Shown here: positions 25,635-34,531 of the stretch, piece after piece
How the letters are laid out: each line of letters begins with the position of its first letter
Numbering within the stretch: the first letter of the stretch is position 1
DNA from: Poriferisodalis sp965262965
Lineage (GTDB): Bacteria > Actinomycetota > Acidimicrobiia > Acidimicrobiales > Poriferisodalaceae
Assembly (NCBI RefSeq): GCF_965262965.1
Contig: NZ_OZ253573.1
Coordinates: 3,596,001 to 3,660,000 of the forward strand
Length of the DNA: 64,000 nt
Reading direction: 5' to 3'
Notes under the pieces: generated by a model
What the model was told of the DNA's origin: nothing
Seen by the model: only the letters and a program-made list of their open reading frames with translations
The model's database searches: none
Translations under genes and position numbers: made by a program

Positions 25635-26363
25635 ATGTCTAATGAATTTGCAGACTCAGGACGCATGGTCGCCTTTATAGAAGAGGCAGAAACTGCGATC
25701 ATGCTCCTGGACGAAGGCATGCGAATTGTCGAGTCCTGGGATGGCGGATTCGATCGGCGTGTCGTGGCTTTACATTTATTGGCACAGGGCTACGAACGGT
25801 TTCTAAAATTGACGCTTGCGCTTGCGCAACTACGACAGAGCGGTCAGCTCCCATCAGCGCGCGAGGCACAACGCTGGGGGCATGGATTGCTGAAGCTCCT
25901 GGACATGACACTGGACGAGTTTGAGAAGGATCCCAGTTTTGTAAATCGTGCCGCTGTTCGTGATGACATCGCATGCTTGCGATTCGAAGGCCGAGCCCGG
26001 CAACAGTTGGGCGTTTTGGATGAGTTTGCTTCTGGTGGCCGATATCACAGTCTCGATGTAATGCTTGATGGCCACTCGCAGACCGAATCACCGGTCGATC
26101 AGTGGTCGGCGCTAGAGACCTCATTGTTTAGGGAGGACAAAGAATGGACACGACTGATGGAAGAGGATTTCGCAGGTTTCGGGCCACGTTGGTACCCACA
26201 TCTGGCAGCCGTGCAGACACAGCACTTGCAGCGGACAGCGCGCACGCTCGCCCGAGCTTGGACCCTCGGACCCGCCCGTGACGAGGGCAAACGGCTAACC
26301 GGTGTCGTCCGCCGTTTCCTTTTCCTCACCGATGAGGACCTCGTCGCCTGCCCGCCTCGCTAA
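25635..26363 (+). CDS. Unknown helical (HEPN-like) protein after tcmP
   Basis: A 242-residue all-helical protein. LHLLAQGYERFLKLTLALAQL followed by WGHGLLKLLD resembles the paired helices of HEPN-type proteins (Glu-x-x-x-Lys, then Gly-His), which in defence systems are often RNases; the classical RxxxxH motif is not seen. It follows tcmP by 36 bp on the same strand with similar A+T-rich composition, so a third member of the DUF5131-TcmP unit is plausible. Its 3' end overlaps the converging dprA-like gene by 4 bp. Confidence 0.65.
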   Translation: MSNEFADSGRMVAFIEEAETAIMLLDEGMRIVESWDGGFDRRVVALHLLAQGYERFLKLTLALAQLRQSGQLPSAREAQRWGHGLLKLLDMTLDEFEKDPSFVNRAAVRDDIACLRFEGRARQQLGVLDEFASGGRYHSLDVMLDGHSQTESPVDQWSALETSLFREDKEWTRLMEEDFAGFGPRWYPHLAAVQTQHLQRTARTLARAWTLGPARDEGKRLTGVVRRFLFLTDEDLVACPPR

Positions 26364-27349
26364 CTGGAAGGATCCAACCGGCTGAGGGTGGTGTCAAAGA
26401 GTGTTTCTTGTTCCGCAACGCCTCCAGGCCGAGGCGCGGCAGGGGATTTGTCGTCAAGCAGGGTGCTGAGAGTGTTCATATCAGATACCGGCACGGCACC
26501 GCGCCGTTCGAGACCCTCGTTGCCCGGCCCTTCGCCGAGTCCTCGCCAGACCGCGACCCGGCCGAATTGGCACTCGAGCGCCTCAGTTGCGCCCGTCCAG
26601 GTGCCGCCTGAGCCCTTGTCGCTCGCGACCACAAGCGTGACTGCGGCCTGGGAATAGATGAGCTTGTTGCGTCCCATTGCGTTGCCGGCACTGAAGCTGG
26701 CGTCGGGGCTGTAAGGCGCGCACATGACGGCTCGTCCATCATGGATCGCTGCGCGGACATCGGCGTTGCGGAGTTTGCGTGACAGCGAGTCCGCCAGCAC
26801 ACCGACAACTGCGCCTCCCGAATCCAGTGCCGCATTCATTGCGAGCTGATCGACACCTCGAGCCCCGCCCGAAACGAGAGGAATGTCGCGAACTACTGCG
26901 CACTTGGCGGCCTCGATGGCGACCTCGGCGCCGGTCGGACTCACGTCGCGGCTGCCCACGACACCGAGTCCGGCGGTGTCGAGCAGTTCGATCGCACCCG
27001 CCGCGTAGAGCAAAGGCGGCGCCTTGGCCCTGAGGCGCTCGGGCCAGCGTGTCGGGTAGTGCTGGTCGAACGGGGTGAGCGTTCGGATACCCGACTGCTC
27101 TAGTCGCTCCAACTCGAACGCGAGTGCCGTGGCTCGGCCCATCAGACCACCGATGCGCTGGGCGAAGTCGCCGCTGAAATCGTGCGCCGCTGCGAGATCG
27201 TCGGCACTCATTCCGAGCAGACAACTCGGTCCGGTGCCCAAGCGAGCTGACAGCTTCCAGAACTCCGATGCCTTCAGCGGCCGCACTCCGTCAGCGCACA
27301 GCCGGCTGACGAGAGCGATCGTCGCCAGAGCGTCGTCTCCTCGCCTCAC
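26360..27349 (-). CDS. DprA-like (SLOG-fold) protein, putative antitoxin RqlI/PsyrA
   Basis: A 329-residue protein with the DprA/Smf Rossmann (SLOG) core: LGVVGSRDVSPTGAEVAIEAA, then LVSGGARGVDQLAMNAAL and GTWTGATEALE. It lacks a clear C-terminal winged helix. GTG at 27349 overlaps the stop of the RecQ gene (GTGA). RecQ-PRTase followed by a DprA-like gene is the RqlHI/PsyrTA arrangement, in which the DprA-like protein counters the toxic helicase. It is less likely to be competence DprA, given the partner and location. Confidence 0.85.
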   Translation of the reverse strand: MRRGDDALATIALVSRLCADGVRPLKASEFWKLSARLGTGPSCLLGMSADDLAAAHDFSGDFAQRIGGLMGRATALAFELERLEQSGIRTLTPFDQHYPTRWPERLRAKAPPLLYAAGAIELLDTAGLGVVGSRDVSPTGAEVAIEAAKCAVVRDIPLVSGGARGVDQLAMNAALDSGGAVVGVLADSLSRKLRNADVRAAIHDGRAVMCAPYSPDASFSAGNAMGRNKLIYSQAAVTLVVASDKGSGGTWTGATEALECQFGRVAVWRGLGEGPGNEGLERRGAVPVSDMNTLSTLLDDKSPAAPRPGGVAEQETLFDTTLSRLDPSS

Positions 27350-29415
27350 CCGGCCGCCCTCTCGGATGTCTCGGACAAAGCAAACGGGAACACACGACCC
27401 GCTCCGGCGGTTCGCAGCTGCGCTCCTACGACTGTCAGCGTCCAACGGGAATCGACCACATCGTCGACTAGGAGCACCGCGCCTTCGGGCACCGGGCCGC
27501 TGATGCTGAACGCCCCGTCAACGTTGCGGAACTGCTGATGGCTGTTCCGCATCGACTTCTGTGGCTGCGTGTCGCGAACCTGCACGACCGCATCGTGACA
27601 CGGCAGCACGAGCGCGGCCGCGAGCCGGGCGGCGAAATCGGAAACGAGTGTGGGGTAACGGCGCGATGGCACGAACGTGACCCAGGTCGGCGCGGGTTCG
27701 GGCCGCCACCGGTCGCTGATGAGCTCTGCGACAGCATCCACCAAGCGGTCGTCGAATCGGCCGTCCGACTGCTTGCCCTTGCGCACCAAGTTGCCCCAGC
27801 CGCCGTCACCCCATCGCGAAAGCGCTCGACCGTCTGCAAGCCGAAGATCGGCCGGAATCGACTTTCTGTCCGCCCACTGCTTACGGGGCCCGATCACCAT
27901 GGCCTCGCTGCGCAAGAACTCCACTGCGGCTTGCACCTCGGATGGATCGAACGTCAGCGCCATGGTGTCGCCGGTGCAGTTGTCGCAGAAGCCGCACGGC
28001 TCGCTTGCCGGATCGTCGAGATGCTGCCTCAGGAGCTGCATTCGGCACTGGTCGGTGTCGATGTACTGGCGTACCAATTCGAGTTCGGCACAGCGCAACG
28101 CAGTGACTGCTTCGACTTTGTCGTGATCGAAGTTCCAAGGTTGCAACGTCCGTTGCCACCGGCTGCCGACGCGTTCGATTGCGCCATCCACTTCCAGATT
28201 CTTCAGGAGATTCTCGAGACGCTTGTTGCCGACGTTCACCTCCGGCAGTAGGTCGTTGAGCCGCATCGGCTCGTGGCGTTCTTCCAGCAGACCGACGACG
28301 TGCTCAGCGAGCCGGGGGTTGGGAAACGACGTCTCGATGAAATAGTTCTGAATGTCGACGTCTTCGGTACCCCGCAACACGATGCCCCACGACTCCGGCA
28401 CTCCCCGGCCCGCCCGTCCGACCTGCTGGTAGTAAGCGACCGGCGATCCCGGCGACTGGTAGTGGATCACGAACGACAGGTCTGGCTTGTCGAAACCCAT
28501 GCCCAACGCGGAGGTCGCGACAACAGCCTTGACCGAATTGCCGAGGAGTGCCTGTTCGATCTCTGGCCGCCGGGACGACTCGGTCCCACCGCTGTAGGCC
28601 ACAGCATCAATGCCCTCGCAGATCAGCCAGCCCGCGACGCGTTCGGTGTCTCGAATGGTGGAGCAGTACACGATGCCGGTGCCCGGCAGCTTCGCCAGCG
28701 TCGCCGCCAGCCATGTCAGACGCTCCGGTGGCGACAGGATCGTCAGGGCATGCAATCGCAGACCGTTCCTGCCGAGCGGCCCGCGCACTGTCTCGAACTC
28801 TGACCCGAGTTGCGAAATGACATCGGCGACGACCCGGTCGTTGGCCGTTGCGGTGCAGCACAGCACCGGAATCCCCGCTGGGAGCAGATCGAGCACGCGA
28901 ACTAGCCGTCGGTAGTCGGGCCGGAAGTCGTGGCCCCAGTCGGAGATGCAATGGGCCTCGTCGACGACCAGCAGACCGCATCGCGCAGCTATGACCGGAA
29001 GCACATCGCTGCGGAAGTCACGGTTCGCCAACCGTTCCGGAGAGATCAGCACGACGTCCGCTTCATCGGCTTCGATCTGTGCGATCACGACGTTCCATTC
29101 GTCGCGGTTGGAGCTGTTGATGGTGACGGCGCGTATGCCGAGGCGTTCTGCCGCCTCGATCTGATTGCGCATCAATGCGAGCAGCGGCGATACCAGCAGC
29201 GTCGGGCCGAAGCCTGCGCTGCGCATCAGCCGGGTCGCGATGAAATAGACCGCACTCTTGCCCCAGCCGGTTCGCTGCACCAGCAGGACTCGCCCACGCT
29301 CCGCGGCCAACCGACGGATCACGCCGAGCTGTCCGTCGCGGAATTCGGCCTGTGAGTCTCCGGTCAGCTTGCGAAGCAGGCCGAGCGCATCTATGGCAAG
29401 GGAGGAATCACTCAT
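27346..29415 (-). CDS. RecQ-type helicase fused to a phosphoribosyltransferase domain (RqlH/PsyrT type)
   Basis: A 689-residue RecQ-family protein. Walker A-like RTGWGKS is at 48-54, VVDEAHCISDWGHDFR near 148-163 and the motif VI region QVGRAGRG near 335. A four-cysteine zinc site (CRMQLLRQHL...CGFCDNC) lies near 445-470. The C-terminus is a phosphoribosyltransferase fold with PAPVLLVDDVVDS-like VLLVDDVVDSRWT. This combination and the DprA-like partner identify the PsyrTA/RqlHI toxin-antitoxin and anti-phage family. The first gene of the pair, start ATG at 29415. Confidence 0.9.
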   Translation of the reverse strand: MSDSSLAIDALGLLRKLTGDSQAEFRDGQLGVIRRLAAERGRVLLVQRTGWGKSAVYFIATRLMRSAGFGPTLLVSPLLALMRNQIEAAERLGIRAVTINSSNRDEWNVVIAQIEADEADVVLISPERLANRDFRSDVLPVIAARCGLLVVDEAHCISDWGHDFRPDYRRLVRVLDLLPAGIPVLCCTATANDRVVADVISQLGSEFETVRGPLGRNGLRLHALTILSPPERLTWLAATLAKLPGTGIVYCSTIRDTERVAGWLICEGIDAVAYSGGTESSRRPEIEQALLGNSVKAVVATSALGMGFDKPDLSFVIHYQSPGSPVAYYQQVGRAGRGVPESWGIVLRGTEDVDIQNYFIETSFPNPRLAEHVVGLLEERHEPMRLNDLLPEVNVGNKRLENLLKNLEVDGAIERVGSRWQRTLQPWNFDHDKVEAVTALRCAELELVRQYIDTDQCRMQLLRQHLDDPASEPCGFCDNCTGDTMALTFDPSEVQAAVEFLRSEAMVIGPRKQWADRKSIPADLRLADGRALSRWGDGGWGNLVRKGKQSDGRFDDRLVDAVAELISDRWRPEPAPTWVTFVPSRRYPTLVSDFAARLAAALVLPCHDAVVQVRDTQPQKSMRNSHQQFRNVDGAFSISGPVPEGAVLLVDDVVDSRWTLTVVGAQLRTAGAGRVFPFALSETSERAAG

Positions 29416-29504
29416 CTTGCCCGGTCCAATGTCGTCAGTGCATCTGGGGCTTCGGGAATCGGCACAACGCGGCTCACACGGGTCTCACACGGTCAGGGTT
29501 CTGA

Positions 29505-29936
29505 TCAATCAAGCGTGGCGGGTACGACGGCTAGGTGCTCGGCTACTGCGCCGTCGTGGAGGCGGCGATCCCATACCGCAACCACGAGGTCAGCGGCGTC
29601 GAACACCAGCGCACTCGCCAGATGGACTGCATCGGCCCCGCGCAGCCTGTGGCGTCGCGCAAGCTGGCCAGCGGACTGTTCGACTCGCTCGCTGAGCTCG
29701 ACTGGCTGGACGCTTGCCCACAGCTGTTGCCAGCGCTGCTCGCAGTCCGCGACTTCCAACTCGTTGAGGTCGCCCCGCCGGCCAGCGGCGGCGAGCGCAG
29801 CGGAGACTTCGGCGAACGCCAGCCTGCTGGACACGGCTGCGTCGCATCCGTCCCAGATCGCCTCTGCGATCTTGCTGCCGGCTTCATCGACGATCAGCTT
29901 CACCAGCGCGCTGGCGTCGAAGTAGGCGATGGCCAC
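29505..29936 (-). CDS. vapC: VapC-family PIN-domain toxin
   Basis: A 143-residue PIN-domain protein. Asp7 in YFDASALVKL, a Glu in LAFAEVSAAL (about 43), Asp in GADAVHLASAL (about 101) and the WDRRLHDGA block near 122 supply the acidic active site. It starts with GTG 3 nt after the antitoxin stop. Unrelated in detail to the vapC at 0.7-1.1 kb. Confidence 0.9.
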   Translation of the reverse strand: MAIAYFDASALVKLIVDEAGSKIAEAIWDGCDAAVSSRLAFAEVSAALAAAGRRGDLNELEVADCEQRWQQLWASVQPVELSERVEQSAGQLARRHRLRGADAVHLASALVFDAADLVVAVWDRRLHDGAVAEHLAVVPATLD

Positions 29937-29939
29937 CGC

Positions 29940-30203
29940 TCAGCGTCGCTGATCGCTCACCAGATCCGACAAGGGTGAGCGAGGACGAGGACGCTGCTGT
30001 CCAGTTGCCTGGGGTCGGTCGCCTCGCGCAGGCCGTGAGATCACTCCTTGCGCAGTCAGTCGTTCGATGGTTGGAGCCGAGTCGATACCCGAGAGCCTTG
30101 CGACAGGAACGCCTCGTTCCGTGATGACCACCTCTGCGCCAGAGCGGGCGCAGTCCAGCCAGTGGCGCAACCTGGCTCGGAACTCCGTCGCTGCAACGTT
30201 CAT
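29940..30203 (-). CDS. vapB: Phd/YefM-type antitoxin of vapC
   Basis: An 87-residue antitoxin: MNVAATEFRARLRHWLDCAR then GAEVVITERGVPVARLSG is the standard Phd/YefM N-terminal domain. The basic, Pro/Arg-rich C-terminus (PRPRSPLSDLVSDQRR) is the toxin-binding tail. ATG at 30203 is preferred because the fold starts there and the two TGTACA palindromes lie directly upstream. Longer frames would run through them. Confidence 0.85.
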   Translation of the reverse strand: MNVAATEFRARLRHWLDCARSGAEVVITERGVPVARLSGIDSAPTIERLTAQGVISRPARGDRPQATGQQRPRPRSPLSDLVSDQRR

Positions 30204-30228
30204 ATTCAGACCGTACCAGTGGAGCCGC

Positions 30229-30260
30229 TTTGTACAAATCGAATTTTGTGTTCTGTACAG
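30229..30260 (-). promoter_or_regulatory. Paired TGTACA palindromes, candidate vapBC operator
   Basis: TTTGTACAAA (30229-30238) and CTGTACAG (30253-30260) share the TGTACA core and lie 23 bp apart centre to centre, about two helical turns. The first ends 26 bp before the vapB ATG, so two antitoxin dimers could bind on one DNA face. Confidence 0.6.
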
Positions 30261-30328
30261 ATCACTCCTCACTGAAGCAATTGCCGACTGAGGTGCTGAC
30301 GTAGCCGTCAACCATGACGTAACCAGTT

Positions 30329-30424
30329 GGAGTCGCCGACGCCGACGGCCGGTTCACGGCCGTCATCTCCCACACCGACCCCGGCACCCCCAACTGGCTC
30401 GACACCACACCGTGCTTTCAGTAA
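30329..30424 (+). pseudogene. Remnant of a DUF1214-like C-terminal end
   Basis: The frame reads GVADADGRFTAVISHTDPG then TPNWLDTT and stops after CFQ. The ISxxDPGxPNWLDT motif is typical of the C-terminal part of DUF1214-like proteins. Nothing matching lies upstream or downstream, so this is a 30-residue scrap stranded between toxin operons. Confidence 0.5.
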
Positions 30425-30741
30425 ACGATGTCAAGCGCGTAGCGGAGCGCTTGGTCAAGTTGCGCCCGCTTGACGTCACCGAGTCGGCCGACCGGTGCGG
30501 CGTCGAGACGGGCAATTGGCACGGTGACGACGTTGTCGCAGCTGATGGCGCACGCCTTCGGTAGCCCCTCGTCGGTCCCGACGTCCACCTCAGAGCGAAT
30601 TCCTCGAACGGTGCGCGTGATCGGAGCACAGGTGACTGCAGTCAGTACGGAAACTGCGGCGCCTCTCGTCAGCACGCACAAAGGTCGTCGTCCGCCAGGT
30701 TCTCCGAGATCGCCCCAGTAGATCTCGTTGCGAGCTACCAC
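30418..30741 (-). CDS. mazF: MazF/PemK-family endoribonuclease toxin
   Basis: A 107-residue PemK-like protein: RNEIYWGDLGEPGGRRPLCVL is the family's opening, followed by APITRTVRG, EVDVG and KACAISCDNVVTVP. MazF enzymes cut mRNA at short sequences. It starts with GTG inside the last codons of the antitoxin gene (7-bp overlap). Confidence 0.92.
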   Translation of the reverse strand: MVARNEIYWGDLGEPGGRRPLCVLTRGAAVSVLTAVTCAPITRTVRGIRSEVDVGTDEGLPKACAISCDNVVTVPIARLDAAPVGRLGDVKRAQLDQALRYALDIVY

Positions 30742-30980
30742 GGTGGCGTTGTCCCAGCCGCCAGCCGCGCCGCTGCTTGGGCGAACGCTGGATCCTGCGG
30801 CTGGCGGCGATACGCAGCAATGAGCTCGGCATCAGCAGCGGCCAGATCGGTGGCTTCGATGACAGCGCGCGCGCCGCGACGAAGCAATGCGGACCTGCTC
30901 GTTCCCTCAGCGTCGGCGATCGCCGCCAGACGTTCGATCAGTTCGTCATCGAGCTGAACCAGGACTTCACGTCGGGCCAT
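30735..30980 (-). CDS. mazE: Ribbon-helix-helix antitoxin of MazF
   Basis: An 81-residue protein: ARREVLVQLDDELIERLAAIA and TSRSALLRRGARAVIEA form a ribbon-helix-helix DNA-binding domain. The tail RRQPQDPAFAQAAARLAAG is the toxin-binding part. ATG at 30980 is chosen because it starts directly before the RHH strand and lies 9 bp from a palindrome. Confidence 0.88.
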   Translation of the reverse strand: MARREVLVQLDDELIERLAAIADAEGTSRSALLRRGARAVIEATDLAAADAELIAAYRRQPQDPAFAQAAARLAAGTTPPW

Positions 30981-30989
30981 AATCATATG

Positions 30990-31000
30990 GTATGGCATAC
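30990..31000 (-). promoter_or_regulatory. GTATG-G-CATAC palindrome, candidate mazEF operator
   Basis: An 11-bp perfect palindrome around a central base, next to a CATATG. It lies 9 bp upstream of the mazE ATG, where an RHH antitoxin would bind. Confidence 0.5.
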
Positions 31001-31132
31001 GGTCTGATCTCGGCGAACTACTATCGGAACCGGCCACGCCGTCAACGTAACGACGTCAGCCAGAGCCACACCAACAGATTTCTTCAGGTCGACTTGCTGA
31101 CCGATCTGTCGAAGCGGTCGGCTGAACCGGGA

Positions 31133-31767
31133 TCAGTCGGCGAACGTGTCGACTAGGTGCTGGTTGCGGTCTATGAAGCGTTGGTGCTTGTCGGCTTCGT
31201 CAGGGGCGCCGAAGACGGTCCGCTCGACGCCGAGTTCTTGGTACAGCTCCAGCTTCTCTTCGGCCGGCCGGCTGAAGCAGTACATCGAGATCGGGATGGC
31301 GTCCGGATCTCGCCCGTAGGACTCCACTGCCCGCGCAGCGCCTCGATGGTCTCTCGCATGGCCCCATATCCCTGCGGCCACGGCACCGGCGACACGTTGG
31401 ACAGCTCCTCACGGTTCCAGCCCACGCCCACGCCGAACAGGAACCGCCCGTCGGACACCTCGTCCAGCGTCGCCACGCTCTTGGCCAGGTCCAGTACCTC
31501 GTGCTCGAGCAGTAGGCACACACCGGTCACCAGCTTGATCCGCGACGTCACCGCAGCGGCTGCTCCCAGCGAAGTGAACGGGTCGCGCATATGCCAGTAC
31601 AGCCGAGGCAGCTCAATGCCAGCAGGGTGCGGGGTCTGCCGGCTGGCCGGAATGTGGCTGTGCTCGCCCACCCACAGCGAGTCGTAGCCCCGCTGCTCTG
31701 CTTCCAGCGCCATGTCGGTGGTTCGCTGGCCGTAGTCGCTGTTCGGTGTTGCCAATCCGATCTTCAT
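31133..31767 (-). pseudogene. Broken F420-dependent LLM-class oxidoreductase gene
   Basis: From the ATG at 31767 the frame gives a normal LLM/F420 N-terminus: MKIGLATPNSDYG, YDSLWVGEHSHIP, LVTGVCLLLEHEVLDLAKSVATLD and GRFLFGVGVGWNREEL. After EALRGQW the match ends. The family's C-terminal part (MYCFSRPAEEKLELYQELGVERTVFG) continues in another frame down to 31133. Intact members have roughly 70-80 more residues between these blocks, so a deletion has also shifted the frame. Not functional as such. Confidence 0.8.
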
Positions 31768-31942
31768 GTGTCCCCGCCGTTGGTTCGATGTGCCCCGCGG
31801 CCCCGTCAGCGGCCGAACCTAGTGCGCCGTCCACGACGCCAGGGGGGGCTTGCTCGGGCCAGCTCGAGGGCATCGAATCCACCCCAGCCACACCAACGAG
31901 ACAGGCCCTATGGCCGTCTTCGGCTCGGTTTGGCGAGCGGCG

Positions 31943-33011
31943 TCACTCACCAGCGTTGACATGCTTGCGGCGATGCAGCGACACAGCCTCGCTTTCGTGC
32001 GTCCACACGGTTGCATCGCCGGTCAGCGGGCCGGCCACGGCCGTCTCGAATTGCGTGGCGAGGAGCGGAAGGCCGAAGATCGTGGTCTGAAAGTTCTGCA
32101 CGGCTCGCCCGGTATCGCAGACCACCAGCACCGGAAGCGGTTGCCCCTGCCATGCGCTCTTGCGATACGGGCCCAGCTTGCGATGCACCTCGGTCGGCGT
32201 CGAAGCAGAGCGCTCGTACTCGAGGCAGTACGGACCCGCCCCGAAAGGCCCCTCGGCCACGAGGACGACGAGATCAGGCTTGACCTGGGTGATGTCGGGC
32301 AGGTTGACCTCGGCCCTCCAACCCGCGAACACCTGCGCTTGTTCGCTCGCGAACTGTTCGACGAGCCGCCCGCGAGACTGCACAGCGTCGAGGCGCGCAT
32401 TCCCGGGAATTGCGCTATCGCCATGAAGGTCCGGTACGCCGTCGGACCGTTGATCGCAGCCAAGTCCTTGTTTCGGGATTGCCAGCGCTGCATTCGCTCA
32501 GGGGTGCCGACGGCTCCACCGTCTGCCCCGGATCCTCGTAGAAGACTCGGTTGGCGATCCGGAAGTAGCGGTCGTGCTCGTGGGTATAGGTGTCGAGTCC
32601 CCAAAAGCGATGTTCCTGCTTTCGCCGCAGAATCCGTTCGGTCGCATGCAGTCCCACGTAGGTGAACGTGACCCAGATTGGCGAGCCGTAGCGAGCCACA
32701 GCGTGGTAGAAGCCGCCGCGTCGCATCAGGCGGAAGTCCGTCACGCGCTCGCTGGCATCCATCGGAACGCCGTCGGCCGGCCAGGCCATCTGGTCGACTC
32801 GCATGCGATCCGGTACACGGCCTCCAACATGGCGAGTCGACGCAGGCACATCCGAAGGCCGCGGGCGATGGCCGTCCACCAGTGAGATCAGCTGCCGACG
32901 GAGCTGCCGCGTTCCCAAGTCCAAGATCGGTACAAGGTTCGCGACGCTAGCGAGCGGCATCCGCCCGATGATTCGCAGCAGACGCTGCTGTTCTTCGTCC
33001 GTTCCGGTCAT
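31943..33011 (-). pseudogene. Broken replication-relaxation-family gene
   Basis: Three frames in turn carry one protein. The first, from ATG at 33011, has the winged-helix start (DEEQQRLLRIIGRMPLASVANLVPI) and continues past DRYFRIANRVFYEDPGQTVE. A second frame carries GTPERMQRWQSRNKD and TAYRTFMAIAQFPG. A third has SRGRLVEQFASEQAQVFAGW through VKPDLVVLVAEGPFG to the end at 31943. Two frameshifts therefore inactivate it. The family comes from plasmids and integrative elements, so this marks a decayed mobile element at the island edge. Confidence 0.7.
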
Positions 33012-33087
33012 TTCTTGCCGGAATGCCCGTCTGACTCGACGGGTTTTCGCGAGGGAAAAGACGGCCGAGCGGCCCTGCTGCGCTAGA

Positions 33088-34371
33088 TCACTCGGAGCGC
33101 TGGGTGCCGACCTTCAGCTCGCGGAAGGGGCTGGTGGTGTCGATGCCCGGCTCTTTCGGCAGGCCCAGTACTCGCTCGCCCACGATGTTGCGCATGACCT
33201 CGTCAGAGCCGCCGGCGATCCGCATCGCGGGGAAGCCCAGCACGTAGCCGGCCCACGAGAACGTGCCCCATTCGCCGGTGTCGGCCACCAGCCGCAATTC
33301 GAGCGTGTCGCTCACGAAGTCGCACATGGCGCCCATCTGGCGGATGAGGCCCATCTTGGCGAGCGACATCTCCGGCCCGGGCGTGCGGCCGGCGTGCAGG
33401 CCGTCCATGGTGCGCTGGTTCGACCACGACAGCACCTTGCCGTAGGTGTAGACGTTCATCAGCTTCTGGCGGGTGAGCGCATCGTCGTCCACCCCGAAAT
33501 GCTGTGCCATCGCAGCCAGCTTCGTGAAGCCGCCCGCGCCGCCGGCACCGCCGCCGCCGATGGAGGCCCGCTCGTTCATGAGCGTGGTCAGCGCCACGCC
33601 CCAGCCCTGGTTCACGTCGCCGAGACGGTGGCTGTCGAGCACCCGGACATCGTTGAAATAGACCTCGTTGAAGTTGGCCCCGCCGGTCATCTGGCGCAGC
33701 GGCCGCACATCCACGCCCGGCGCGTCCATGTCCACGATGAACCCGGTCAGACCCTGGTGCTTGGGCAGGTCGAAGTCGGTGCGGGCGATGACCTCGCCCA
33801 CATCGGAATAGTGCGCACCCGACGTCCACACCTTCTGGCCGTTGAGGATCCACTCTTCGCCGTCGCGGTCGGCACGCATCTGCAGGCTGGCGAGGTCTGA
33901 ACCGGCGCCTGGCTCGGAGAACAGCTGGCACCCGACCACGTCGGCCCGGTACATCCTCGGCAGCAGCTCAGAGGACACCTCGGGGTTGGCGTGCGCCAGG
34001 ATCGTGGGCGCCACCATGCCCAGGCCGATACCGAAGAAGCCGCCGTCGGGCGTGTCGAACTGGCCTTCGAGCTGCATCCACAGTCGTTCGAACTTGCGGG
34101 GCAGCCCGCTCCCGCCCAGCTCGGAGGGACCGGTGATCCAGCCATAGCCGGCGTCGAACTTCTTGGCCCGCCACTCTTTGGCAGCGGCCAGATCTTGCCG
34201 CTCGGCTTCCCGGTCGACCTCTTCGAAGAGAGCGGCGTTGTCAGGGCCCTGGCCCCAGACGAATTCCCGCCGTTCGGTCTTGCGCTTGGCGTTGGCCTCG
34301 AGGAACTCTGTCGCCTCGGCGACGAACTGCTCTTCGGTGATCTCGGGGGCATCGGTGTCGACAGCGGCCAT
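33088..34371 (-). CDS. Acyl-CoA dehydrogenase
   Basis: A 427-residue flavoprotein that inserts a double bond next to the thioester of an acyl-CoA. The family signature is seen as VGCQLFSEPGAGSDLASL, then GEEWILNGQKVWTSGAHYSD. The C-terminal GYVLGFPAMRIAGGSDEVMRN block is the FAD-binding end of FadE-type enzymes. The N-terminal WRAKKFDAGYGWITGPSELGG fits the large actinobacterial FadE family. It is the first intact core-type gene after the island and stands alone. The substrate is not predictable. Confidence 0.93.
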   Translation of the reverse strand: MAAVDTDAPEITEEQFVAEATEFLEANAKRKTERREFVWGQGPDNAALFEEVDREAERQDLAAAKEWRAKKFDAGYGWITGPSELGGSGLPRKFERLWMQLEGQFDTPDGGFFGIGLGMVAPTILAHANPEVSSELLPRMYRADVVGCQLFSEPGAGSDLASLQMRADRDGEEWILNGQKVWTSGAHYSDVGEVIARTDFDLPKHQGLTGFIVDMDAPGVDVRPLRQMTGGANFNEVYFNDVRVLDSHRLGDVNQGWGVALTTLMNERASIGGGGAGGAGGFTKLAAMAQHFGVDDDALTRQKLMNVYTYGKVLSWSNQRTMDGLHAGRTPGPEMSLAKMGLIRQMGAMCDFVSDTLELRLVADTGEWGTFSWAGYVLGFPAMRIAGGSDEVMRNIVGERVLGLPKEPGIDTTSPFRELKVGTQRSE

Positions 34372-34531
34372 GTCAGTCTCCTGCGCGGTGGCATGGGGGG
34401 TGCGAGCAGCCTCAAGCTACTGCCCGGTTGGTGCAGCCGTCTCAGGTCTCGCAGATGCCGCTTGCGTCGTGAACAGACTCGTTTGGGTGGTCCGCTGGTT
34501 TGCTTCGAGAGGCTCGCTACGCTCGTCAGCC

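Noticed and set aside
31850..32665. A 271-codon plus-strand frame
   Set aside because: It is antisense to the replication-relaxation pseudogene, whose three frames carry the recognisable protein blocks.
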